Shown: piece after piece, positions 40,408 through 49,108 of the stretch
How positions within the stretch are numbered: position 1 is the first letter of the stretch
How the letters are laid out: each line of letters opens with the position of its first letter
DNA from: Pycnococcus provasolii
Taxonomy: Eukaryota > Chlorophyta > Pseudoscourfieldiophyceae > Pseudoscourfieldiales
Assembly (NCBI GenBank): GCA_049487715.1
Contig: CP150557.1
Coordinates: forward strand, 558,001 to 622,000
Length of the DNA: 64,000 nucleotides
Direction: 5' to 3'
Made by a program: the position numbers and the translations under genes
The notes under the pieces: model-generated
Seen by the model: only the letters and a program-made list of their open reading frames with translations
Database searches by the model: none
What the model was told of the DNA's origin: nothing

Positions 40408-40527
40408 ATCGCACGTTCATACCTTCTTGAATCCGCCCGATCCCATCAGCACTCGGAAGCTAAGCAAGAATGGGCCGGATTAGTACTTGCTTGAGGAATC
40501 AGCATGGAACTCCCGGTGACGTGCGGT
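40408..40527 (+). rRNA. 5S ribosomal RNA
   Basis: 120 bp. The core GATCCCATCAGCACTCGGAAGCTAAGC matches the universal 5S region (loop B/helix III and box A), followed by GGATTAGTACTTG. Helix I pairs CGCACGT (40410-40416) with ACGTGCG (40519-40525), helix II pairs TTCTTG with CAAGAA, and the helix IV hairpin pairs TGCT with AGCA. A T9 run directly after (40527-40535) is a polymerase III terminator. The box C part (CTTGAGGAATCAGC) differs from the usual GGATGGGTGACC but keeps its length and pairing, so it looks functional though divergent. It is a single copy here, on its own between two protein genes. Confidence 0.82.
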
Positions 40528-40535
40528 TTTTTTTT
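40527..40535 (+). terminator. RNA polymerase III terminator (T9)
   Basis: A nine-T run immediately after the 3' end of helix I of the 5S rRNA. Confidence 0.75.
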
Positions 40536-40711
40536 GGCTCTATTTTACTTCTTTTTGCTCAGGGATCGAATCTTGTATATCATTCATGCATCATCATCTT
40601 CATGGTCAGGAACGTGTTGGGGAACGTTAAAAAAAAGTTTTTGTTTACGTTTCTTTCTCTTTCCTTCTTTTTTTTTGGAGCGCAAGTCGCAAAAAGTGCT
40701 TTTTACAAGTC

Positions 40712-43700
40712 ATGGGATGCGCGGCGTCAACGTCAACGTCTACGTCAGCGGCCACAGATGTTGTGCTGCCACAACGTCGCCATGTTCTTGACTTTGACAA
40801 TAACGGTGATGATAAGTCACCAGGGAACTTGATCTTGAGAAGCAGTCAGACGCCTGAACCTTCAACGTCCTCCTCGCCCGTGTACCGCGCAGTCGCTTTA
40901 GCTTGGCTTGCACAGTTTGTTAAGGCGCACGCCGGAACGACGCAAAGCTGGGACGTCGTCAAGGAGTTTATGGCTAGGGAGGATGGAGGTGGTACGGATA
41001 CTGTATTGACAGTGACACCGAACAATCTAGAGACGCACCGCGACAAGCGACGCGCGGCTGAAAAAACAAAAAGTGGCAAGCCGGTTCCGGTGGAGTACCG
41101 CGACATCCCGTTCGAGCAGATGTACACGACGGATATCGTCGAGTGCTTCGTGCGTTCGCTGGCACGCAAAGAGCACATGAGCTACGCCCAGGCGAAGAAC
41201 CTTCCTATTGGCGCGCCGACGTACTTCATTTCGCACGCGTGGGGAAGCACTTTCGTTGACCTCGTGGAGAGCGTGAAAGGGGCACTTGCGGGCGCTGCTC
41301 AAGCAGATACGTACGTGTGGCTTGACATTTTCGCCATCAACCAGGATGATACGGGCGGAGTATTCTCGGCCATGCACGAGCTCGACGACGGCCGCACGCT
41401 CGCTGGTACGATTGCGACGTCGCGCGCAACGCTCGTTGTGCTGGATAAGGAGCGCGTCATCCCGTTGACGAGGTTGTGGTGCTTATACGAGATCGGGTCG
41501 ACACCACCGCAGAAGCTGCAGCTCGTCACGCACGGCTTCTCGGAAAAGGACGTGTCGCAGCACATTCGCAACATCGACGCGGAGACGGCGCTGTGCTTTT
41601 CGCCCGCGGACAAGGAGATGATTCACGGAGAAATCACGGGCAAGTTTGGGTTTGCGAGCATGAAGCACTTCACGGAGGAGCTTAAGCTGCGTTTCATGCT
41701 CCGTCCGATGAGCTACGAGTCGGATTTGCAGGCGTTGCGAGAGCGTGGACAGAGCAACGAGTACCAGTTGGAGGCGCTGCGTGAGCATGTGACGTCGACT
41801 GGTGGACGTCTTGCATGCATTGTTGGCGGACCAGGCGAGGGCAAGTCGAGTGTGGCTGCGGCGGCCCTCGACTTGGTTCACGCGGCTCACTTCTGCAAAC
41901 GTGCGGATGTCAGGCGCCAGGACGTGCTTGAGATGGTGAGGTCGCTTGGCTTTCAACTTGGTCAACGCTTCGACGTCGTTCGCGAATGCCTGATTGATCT
42001 GGAGGAAGATACCGCCGCGAAGGCGCTCGTCGACCCGGATGTCGCGGTGAATGCGCTTTTGGTGGATCCGCTGAAAAAGCTTGCTAAAATTCAAAAGCAT
42101 GCGGTGATTTTGCTGGATGCGCTCGACGAGGCGGACGATGACCGGCACATTTCCAATGCTGCAGTCGGGTTGCTTCGGCATCTCGCTCGTGATGTGCGCT
42201 CGAGCGTTTCTGTGCTTGTGACGACGCGCCCAGATGCGGATGGTGACTATCCTCGTCGACGCGTGCTGGAGCACGATTGGGAGAGCGGCATTCGCGTGAT
42301 GGAGCCTGCACATGTTCTTGGGCAGGCCCCGGTGGAAGTGGAAAAGGAGGAGAGTCGCCTTCTAGGACCCTGGGAAGAGGCGATGCGCAACATGCAGAGC
42401 ATAAAGGTGTACCAGATTGTTGCTCGCGAGTTTGTCAAGCGGCATGGAACGAGCTCGAAGTCACCACCTGCAGACATTGATGCCGCGTATAAGCTTTGGT
42501 TTGATCGCGCAGCCAAGAATACCAAGGAAGTTCGTAGGCTGATTGACATTGTGCTCGCTTCGCGTGAACCTCTCTCGTCGGCGCATGTTGATAGATTGCG
42601 TTTGCGAGAGACGTGCGAGCACCTACCTGGTTGGGGACTGCTGTTTGAAGAGCGCGATCACCTGCTGCAGACGTTGCACTTATCGATGCGTGAGTTTTTG
42701 GGAGACACGAAGCGATCAGGCGAGCACGCAGCAGACGTATTTCGTGGACATCGTGAGCTGGCGCGATCGTGCCTGGACGTTTTGAAACGTGGCGACGACG
42801 AGAAGGGGCCGGCTGTGGCATATTCCTTGCGACATGCACACGTGCACTTGACCGAGGCGGTTGAGAAGATGCAGCATGGTGACGATGAGACGTTGGCGAT
42901 AAATGTGATGAAGGAGTGGTCTGCAGCGTTTTTGGTGGATCGTCAAGAGGAGGCGTCGATGATTCCTGAGGGATACGAGGCGTCACCGTGGTGTGCGACA
43001 GAGTTTGCGGGTCTGTGGTTGAAGCGTCAGATGGAGGCAGGTCGAAGAGGTGTGCTCGTGGTGGAATTGCTGCGCCTCGAGAAGGCGCTATTGGAAGCGA
43101 AAACAAAGTTGGCGAATGATGCTACTGTGTTGATGGCGACTGTGGAATCGATGCATACCTTTGTTCGCGTACTTCGGTGGGGAGTTGGGACGTATTCGGA
43201 GGTTGGATTGATTGCGGCGAATGTGCCGTGTACCAGTGCATGGTATCAGAGTCCAGGGCAGTCAGTACTCATGGGTGCGATGAGTGCTTGCTTGCCTGCT
43301 CGTGTGGATATTGATGCTACAATATTGAACAACATGACAGGCCATTCTGAATATGTGACTTCCGCATCGTATTCCGCGGATGGTACGCGCATCGTCTCCG
43401 CGAGTCAGGACAAGACCGTTCGCGTGTGGGACGCGACGACCGGCGCGTGTCTATCTGTGCTGGAAGGCCATTCTGGTGCGGTGTTTTCTGCATCGTATTC
43501 CGTGGATGGGACGCGCATCGTCTCCGCGAGTCAGGACAAGACCGTTCGCGTCTGGGACGCGACGACCGGCGCGCGTTTATTTGTGCTGAAAGGCCATTCT
43601 CGTGCGGTGACTTCCGTATCGTATTTCGCGGATGGGACGCGCATCGTCTCCGCGAGCTTTGACAAGACCGTTCGCGTCTGGAACGCGACGACCGGCGCGT

Positions 43701-45079
43701 GTCTATCTGTGCTGGAAGGCCATTCTCGTCCTGTGACTTCCGCCTCGTATTCCACGGATGGGACGCGCATCGTCTCCGCGAGCGACGACAGGACCATTCG
43801 CGTGTGGGACGCGACGACAGGCGCGTGCATATCTGTGCTGAAAGGCCATTCTAATAGGGTGACTTCCGCATCGTATTCGGCGGATGGGACGCGCATCGTC
43901 TCCGCGAGCGGGGACGAGACCGTTCGCATCTGGAACGCGACGACAGGCGCGTGCATATCTGTGCTGAAAGGCCATTCCAGTGTGGTGACTTCCGCCTCGT
44001 ATTCATCGGATGGGACGCGCATCGTCTCCGCGAGCAGTGACAATACCGTTCGCATCTGGGACGCGACGACTGGCGCGTGCATATCTGTGCTGGAAGGCCA
44101 TTCTGATTATGTGACTTCCGCATCGTATTCCGTGGATGGGACGCGCATCGTCTCCGCGAGCTACGACAAGAGTGTACGCGTGTGGGACGCGACGACCGGC
44201 GCGTGCATATCTGTGCTGAAAGGCCATTCTAATTGGGTGACTTCCGCCTCGTATTCCGCGGATGGGACGCGCATCGTCTCCGCGAGCTACGACAAGACCG
44301 TTCGCGTGTGGGACGCGACGACCGGCGCGTGCATATCTGTGCTGAAAGGCCATTCTAATTGGGTGACTTCCGGATCGTATTCCGCGGATGGTACGCGCAT
44401 CGTCTCCGCGAGTCAGGACAAGACCGTTCGCGTGTGGGACGCGACGACCGGCGCGTGCATATCTGTGCTGGAAGGCCATTCTGATGCGGTGAGATCCGCC
44501 TCGTATTCCGCGGATGGTACGCGCATCGTCTCCGCGAGTCAGGACAAGACCGTTCGCGTGTGGGACGCGACGACCGGCGCGTGCATATCTGTGCTGAAAG
44601 GCCATTCTAATAGGGTGACTTCCGCCTCGTATTCCGCGGATGGTACGCGCATCGTCTCCGCGAGTCGAGACAAGACCGTTCGCATCTGGGACGCGACGAC
44701 CGGCGCGTGTTTATCTGTGCTGGAAGGCCATTCTGGTGTGGTGTTTTCCGCATCGTACTCCGCCGATGGTACGCGCATCGTCTCCGCGAGCAGTGACAAT
44801 ACCGTTCGCGTGTGGGACGCGACGACCGGCGCGTGTGTATCTGTGCTGCAAGGCCATTCTGATGAGGTGACATCCGCCTCGTATTCCACGGATGGTACGC
44901 GCATCGTCTCCGCGAGTCAGGACAAGACTATTCGCGTGTGGGACGCGACGACCGGCGCGTGCATATCTGTGCTGAAAGGCCATTCTAATAGGGTGACTTC
45001 CGCCTCGTATTCCGCGGATGGGACGCGCATCGTCTCCGCGAGCGACGACAAGACCGTTCGCGTGTGGGATGTACGATAG
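40712..45079 (+). CDS. NACHT-WD40 STAND protein with ISHAWG (TIR-like) domain, NLR-like
   Basis: 1455 residues. The ATG at 40712 gives MGCAAS, a classic N-myristoylation (Gly2) plus palmitoylation (Cys3) signal, so plasma-membrane anchoring is likely. Residues about 168-335 form an ISHAWG-type domain (PTYFISHAWGSTFVDLV, VWLDIFAINQDD, RLWCLYEI), a TIR-like fold found in many protist proteins. A NACHT NTPase follows: Walker A GGPGEGKSS (372-380), Walker B VILLDALDEADDD (465-477), sensor TTRPD (504-508), then the winged-helix part with TLHLSMREFL. From residue 875 to the end there are 14 WD40 repeats of 42 residues, nearly identical, enough for two seven-bladed propellers. Architecture and repeat behaviour resemble fungal HET-E/HET-D and other nonself-recognition receptors. 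No ligand can be named. The gene is intronless and 184 bp downstream of the 5S gene. Confidence 0.9.
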   Translation: MGCAASTSTSTSAATDVVLPQRRHVLDFDNNGDDKSPGNLILRSSQTPEPSTSSSPVYRAVALAWLAQFVKAHAGTTQSWDVVKEFMAREDGGGTDTVLTVTPNNLETHRDKRRAAEKTKSGKPVPVEYRDIPFEQMYTTDIVECFVRSLARKEHMSYAQAKNLPIGAPTYFISHAWGSTFVDLVESVKGALAGAAQADTYVWLDIFAINQDDTGGVFSAMHELDDGRTLAGTIATSRATLVVLDKERVIPLTRLWCLYEIGSTPPQKLQLVTHGFSEKDVSQHIRNIDAETALCFSPADKEMIHGEITGKFGFASMKHFTEELKLRFMLRPMSYESDLQALRERGQSNEYQLEALREHVTSTGGRLACIVGGPGEGKSSVAAAALDLVHAAHFCKRADVRRQDVLEMVRSLGFQLGQRFDVVRECLIDLEEDTAAKALVDPDVAVNALLVDPLKKLAKIQKHAVILLDALDEADDDRHISNAAVGLLRHLARDVRSSVSVLVTTRPDADGDYPRRRVLEHDWESGIRVMEPAHVLGQAPVEVEKEESRLLGPWEEAMRNMQSIKVYQIVAREFVKRHGTSSKSPPADIDAAYKLWFDRAAKNTKEVRRLIDIVLASREPLSSAHVDRLRLRETCEHLPGWGLLFEERDHLLQTLHLSMREFLGDTKRSGEHAADVFRGHRELARSCLDVLKRGDDEKGPAVAYSLRHAHVHLTEAVEKMQHGDDETLAINVMKEWSAAFLVDRQEEASMIPEGYEASPWCATEFAGLWLKRQMEAGRRGVLVVELLRLEKALLEAKTKLANDATVLMATVESMHTFVRVLRWGVGTYSEVGLIAANVPCTSAWYQSPGQSVLMGAMSACLPARVDIDATILNNMTGHSEYVTSASYSADGTRIVSASQDKTVRVWDATTGACLSVLEGHSGAVFSASYSVDGTRIVSASQDKTVRVWDATTGARLFVLKGHSRAVTSVSYFADGTRIVSASFDKTVRVWNATTGACLSVLEGHSRPVTSASYSTDGTRIVSASDDRTIRVWDATTGACISVLKGHSNRVTSASYSADGTRIVSASGDETVRIWNATTGACISVLKGHSSVVTSASYSSDGTRIVSASSDNTVRIWDATTGACISVLEGHSDYVTSASYSVDGTRIVSASYDKSVRVWDATTGACISVLKGHSNWVTSASYSADGTRIVSASYDKTVRVWDATTGACISVLKGHSNWVTSGSYSADGTRIVSASQDKTVRVWDATTGACISVLEGHSDAVRSASYSADGTRIVSASQDKTVRVWDATTGACISVLKGHSNRVTSASYSADGTRIVSASRDKTVRIWDATTGACLSVLEGHSGVVFSASYSADGTRIVSASSDNTVRVWDATTGACVSVLQGHSDEVTSASYSTDGTRIVSASQDKTIRVWDATTGACISVLKGHSNRVTSASYSADGTRIVSASDDKTVRVWDVR
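43340..45079 (+). repeat. 14 tandem 126-bp repeats coding WD40 blades
   Basis: Period 126 bp, coding GHS-x-x-V-(T/F)-S-ASYS-x-DGTRIVSAS-x-D...VRVWDATTGAC-x-SVL. The repeats are almost identical at the DNA level, including synonymous sites (for example TCCGCGGATGG(T/G)ACGCGCATCGTCTCCGCGAG). Differences cluster in the two codons after GHS, the codon after SAS and one near the end of the blade. Confidence 0.95.
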
Positions 45080-45333
45080 GCGCATTGCAGACTGTAGACT
45101 GTAACAAACACCACTTATTGCATCAATAGCAACATTTCTCACTCGCAAGCGATTGGCTGAGCAGAAGACTAATCATCAATCTATTATGATGGACTCCTCC
45201 TGCAAAGTGAAAACTTATTACGTACGTCTTATTCTTATTTACTTCTTTTACTTCGTTATTTGCTTCATCATCATCAACCATCTCCCCTGCTTTCCACATC
45301 ACGCACAACATCATCCGACACGCCACCACCAGG

Positions 45334-46353
45334 TTAGGCCAAGCACGCCTTGAAGCTTTCCCTCAACTCCTTGTCATCGAGCTTCTTGCCAATGAAGACG
45401 AGCTTGCTCCCACGCTCCTCGCCCTTCTTCCACTCCTGCGAAAATTCGCTGTTGAACGTCATGTGCACGGCGTGGTAGACGAACTTTTTCTCCGAACCTG
45501 CCACAGATAGAACGCCCTTCATCCGGAAAATGTCGGCGCCCCTCTCTTGCAGCAGTGTACCAATCCAGGCTTCGATCGACTTCAAGTCCACGTCGCCGGG
45601 TTGCGAAATGGCGACGCTCGTGACGGTGCTGTCGTGCTCGTGCTCACCTTCCGTGTTGAGGAACTCCGGGTCCATCTCGAGCGTACGATTCAAGTCAAAG
45701 CCGCAGATATTGAGCACGTTGTCGGGAGACACGTTCGCCTTGTGGCAACGGACAATCGGCGCAAGGCTGTTGATGGATTGCAGACGCTTCTCGACGCGTT
45801 CGAGGTCTTCGGCGCTCACGAGATCCGTCTTATTGAGCAAGAGTCGGTCTGCGAACGCCACCTGCTCCACCGCCTCGTTCTCGGCGCCTTCAGGTTTCTC
45901 CTCGTCGAGGTGCTGCTCGACGTGCTTGGCGTCGACGAGCGTGACGATTCCGTCGAGTCTCGCGAATGCCTTGACCTCTTCGTCGACAAAGAATGTCTGA
46001 GCGACGGGTGCGGGATCGGCGAGTCCGGTGGTTTCGATGACGATTCCGTCGAGTTTCAGTTTCCCGCTCTTCACCTTCTTGGCGAGTTTCCCGAGCACTT
46101 GTATGAGGTCGAGGCGGACTGTGCAGCAGATGCACCCGTTCATCATCTCGATGACATTCTCTTCTGACTGCACGACGGTGTTGATGAGTTCGTCGTCGAT
46201 TCCAATTTCGCCGAACTCGTTTTCAATGACGGCAAGTTTTTTCCCGTGCTGTGCGGTGAGCAGGTGGTTGAGGAGCGTCGTTTTCCCTGAACCGAGGAAA
46301 CCCGTCAATATGGTGACGGGAACGCGCGCATCTTCTCCTTCGGACGCAACCAT
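45334..46353 (-). CDS. CobW/COG0523 GTPase (ZNG1-like zinc metallochaperone)
   Basis: COG0523 GTPases deliver zinc (ZNG1 to methionine aminopeptidase) or serve other metal sites. 339 residues from the ATG at 46353. G1 is TGFLGSGKTTLLNHLL, the metal-binding CxCC is in MNGCICCTVR, then ETTGLADPAPVAQ, and the NKTD guanine-specificity motif is in LLLNKTDLV. The C-terminal CobW_C domain has IFRMKGVLSVAGSEKKFVYHAVH and GSKLVFIGKKLD. A His/Glu patch (GEHEHDS) precedes it. The frame stays open about 45 codons upstream with protein-like sequence (KISSPPASKKQKRDVDEKEG) but no ATG, so an upstream first exon is possible; the N-terminal CPELVPIT-type motif of ZNG1 targets is reduced to VPVTILTG here. Confidence 0.87.
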   Translation of the reverse strand: MVASEGEDARVPVTILTGFLGSGKTTLLNHLLTAQHGKKLAVIENEFGEIGIDDELINTVVQSEENVIEMMNGCICCTVRLDLIQVLGKLAKKVKSGKLKLDGIVIETTGLADPAPVAQTFFVDEEVKAFARLDGIVTLVDAKHVEQHLDEEKPEGAENEAVEQVAFADRLLLNKTDLVSAEDLERVEKRLQSINSLAPIVRCHKANVSPDNVLNICGFDLNRTLEMDPEFLNTEGEHEHDSTVTSVAISQPGDVDLKSIEAWIGTLLQERGADIFRMKGVLSVAGSEKKFVYHAVHMTFNSEFSQEWKKGEERGSKLVFIGKKLDDKELRESFKACLA

Positions 46354-47542
46354 GTTGTTGTTATCCTTGGACGACGACAACCCTGGTGGTCCTTCTTTTT
46401 CGTCGACGTCGCGCTTTTGCTTCTTCGAAGCTGGAGGAGACGAAATCTTGCCCAGTTGCCCAACGCAATGCAATCCAATGCAGTGCAATGGAAAAGATGA
46501 AGATCAGCAGGTGATGACAATGACCTAAATCCTTCGAGTACGTGCGTGTGTTGTGTTGTGAGCGCTCGCTAACAAGTGCGTGCACGACTCCCTCCCTCCC
46601 TCACGAAACTCCCTCCCTCCCTGGAGTCGTCAAGGGACCAGCCATGCAAAGCAGGCCAAAGTTGTCATAAAGTGTGTACATAACTGTACCTACATGGTTA
46701 TGTAACTTATGTGTAATAATAATAATTAATATCTGCCCACATTGTGACGTGATCGTGACAACACATCGTTCTTAGACTGAAACACCCTACTCCCCAAGGT
46801 CTCCAAAAACAAACCCCTACGGGACAGCTCAGCTCCTCGAAGGAATAGTGGGAGTGAACTCCCCATTGTTATTTCCCCTTGGTTGGATTGCAAGTTGCAA
46901 CAAACCAACCTTGCATTTACCTGTTCCTTGCAGGCTTGATAGACTACCCGTAGTTGGTAGAAATCCTCTGCGTTGAGTGGAAGAGTGGAGTGGAGTGGAG
47001 TGTGGAGTGGAGTGGAGTGGATGGAGTGGATGGAGTGACGACATAGGAATCGACTTAAGGTTACGATAGTTGAAAGCAGGACCCGTGGTCATTGGTCGAT
47101 CCAGCTTGCAAGCCAGCGGCGCATCCAGCGAGCTTGCAGATATCTCTCCCCTATGGGCTGTACTGTAATGTACTGTGCTGTAACGATGGTGTCATCCGTC
47201 TACTTCGGAGGATTCTGACTCTGTGACTTGTTGATGTTGATGTGACTTGCCTTTCACTCTTTCGAAAGACTTTCAGCTGTACTGTAACCGTGTGGTAACA
47301 CCTTGCACTCCACGACTTGCCGTACTTCTTACCCCCACCACACGTCTTGTCTTGTCTTGTATGTCGTCACACCCTTCTTATGGGCTTTCGACATACATAC
47401 GACACACGTTACACCGAAGTTACAACCAACATGTTATCTTTGGCGGCCGCCACAGCCACTCCCCTCCTTCTTCATCATCAGTGCACCCGTCATTCTTCAT
47501 TCTTCATCCTTCTTATTAATACTGTAGTAGTCAAGTAAAGTG
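46354..47542. promoter_or_regulatory. Long divergent intergenic region with minisatellites
   Basis: About 1.2 kb between the CobW gene (-) and the His-rich gene (+). It holds CTCCCTCCCTCC runs (46587-46622), a GGAGT/GGATGGAGT minisatellite (46979-47037), CTTAAGGTTACGATAG (47054-47069) and TACTGTA motifs at 47161, 47280 and 47520. CTTGTCTTGTCTTGT occurs near 47345. No gene of note. Confidence 0.5.
46979..47037. repeat. GGAGT-type minisatellite
   Basis: Tandem GAGTG/GGAGTGGATGGAGT units, about eleven copies with slippage, like pentameric satellite sequence. Confidence 0.85.
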
Positions 47543-48771
47543 ATGTTGCGTTTGCTCACCTCCTCTTTCTTATGTGCTGCTGCACTTGCGGCAAAAGACA
47601 GTCATGATGATCACAACCACGGTGGTGGAAGCTGTGCATCCGACCATTGCAAGGCCGCGTTCCAAACCGTGCTCATGGCGCACGATACGTGCAAGGATGA
47701 ACAACTGCCGAAAACCCTCGAGACGAAACTGCACTTCTTCGAGGATGGATGTGAGTCGCACTGGTGCAACACCGTCACGAAGAAGTTTGACCCATGGCGG
47801 TCGAGTGCGGTACAGGCAACGACGCCTACGAGTGGGCTGGCACGTTCAACGTCGCTGACGCCTCGCACACGTGGTCAATGCAGGCGGTCGGCGGAAAGTA
47901 CGCCGACCCGGCGATGCGACTGGTATTCATTCCCACGACGGACACGACCGAAGGGGTCATCAAGACTCACGAAGCGAAGGCGGTGGGCATGATGACGGGC
48001 ACCTCTTGCGCAGTCACCAACCCAGGCTCGACGTCGAAGATTGAGCAAGGTGGCTCGTGCTTCGAAATGACGGTTGGCTCGGCCGAAGACTCGGAGTTCA
48101 CGCTTGATACGACTGGCATCTCTGGTGTTGTGATCTATGCCCAGCACGTGCCCACCGAGTTTGAGCGCAACCGCCACTATCTGTATGACTCGAAGAGCAC
48201 GGATATCGAACCGGTGGCTCAAGTTCCCAAGCCATCGGGTGGTGGTGGACACGACCACGGACACAGCCACGACCACGGACACGGAGCTAGTGAGCCGTGC
48301 GGATGCTGGGCTAAGAAGTACGATTTCCCGATCGACTGCGCCAGTGCCAAGACCACAGTCGCAGCCGCTGTCGATTACCTCCAGAAGAACATCTGCGAGA
48401 ACAAGAAGGAGGACGAGGCGTGCAAGAAGCAGTTCGCTATTTTGAACACGCACCACGACTTCTGCTACCACGACGACCTGCCAATGAGTGCAGAAATAGC
48501 GATCCACTCGTACGAAGACAAGTTCGCGTCGTGCATCATTGGACGCCAATTCAGCGACAAGGTGTCGAACTGCCCCATCGTTGATTGCACGAAGATGCCC
48601 GCGATGGATGCTGCGATAAAGGAGCTCGACGAGGAGTGCAAGCCGGCGGCGACCACCACCCCGGCGACGACCACCACCCCGGCGACGAAGGCGAAGAGCG
48701 CGGCATCTTCGCCGTCTTACGTGGTGGCTGGCTTCACGTTCCTATCCGGTGTCATGGCGTACGTGTTGTGA
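47543..48771 (+). CDS. Secreted/GPI-like His- and Cys-rich protein (one frame break)
   Basis: A signal peptide begins at the ATG at 47543 (MLRLLTSSFLCAAALAAKDS), then a His run (HDDHNHGGG). Two homologous Cys modules are seen: the first DHCKAAFQTVLMAHDTCKDE with LHFFEDGCESHWCN, the second EACKKQFAILNTHHDFCYHD with HSYEDKFASC. Between them is a beta-rich domain and a metal-type HDHGHSHDHGHG stretch. The C-terminus is Thr/Pro-rich with a hydrophobic end (VVAGFTFLSGVMAYVL) and no charged tail, as in a GPI-anchored protein. The frame changes near 47791: adding one C to CCC (47791-47793) joins KKFDP to MAVECGTGNDAYEW and gives 409 residues. Metal sequestration or uptake at the cell surface is inferred. 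Confidence 0.68.
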
Positions 48772-49108
48772 TTTGCATCACTTGGAACGACGGTGTGTGT
48801 GTGCGTGCGTTTGCGTGCGGGAGGGAGGGTTTTTGGTGTTTGTGTCACCTACATTAATTGGAGAATTAGCTCCTTATATTTATGATTTTTTTTTATCGTA
48901 TAGGTCGGTATACTTTTTGTTACTATGGTATGGTTACTGTCTTTCTTTCTTTTTTTTTTCTCTCTGCTACTGTTTTTCCCTGTCATTAAAACCCTGTTAT
49001 GCACACCAAGAGAAAAGAAAAAAAAAGCACTCTGTATCTGTATTTTGTATGTGGTGGTGGATATTTGTGGATGATGTGTGACGTCGATGGTTTATTATGG
49101 GTGATGAC
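48772..49108. other. Convergent 3' flanks
   Basis: 337 bp, T-rich (T10 and T9 runs near 48883 and 48950), with a TATCGTA at 48894-48900. It separates the stop of the His-rich gene from the stop of the GATA gene. No gene. Confidence 0.5.

Noticed and set aside
43340-45079. Regular 126-bp repeats as a possible CRISPR or satellite
   Set aside because: The period is a multiple of three, in frame, and codes WD40 blades.
44003-45148. Repeated His/Arg-rich frames on - strand over the WD40 array
   Set aside because: Shadows of the repeat unit; they inherit its period.
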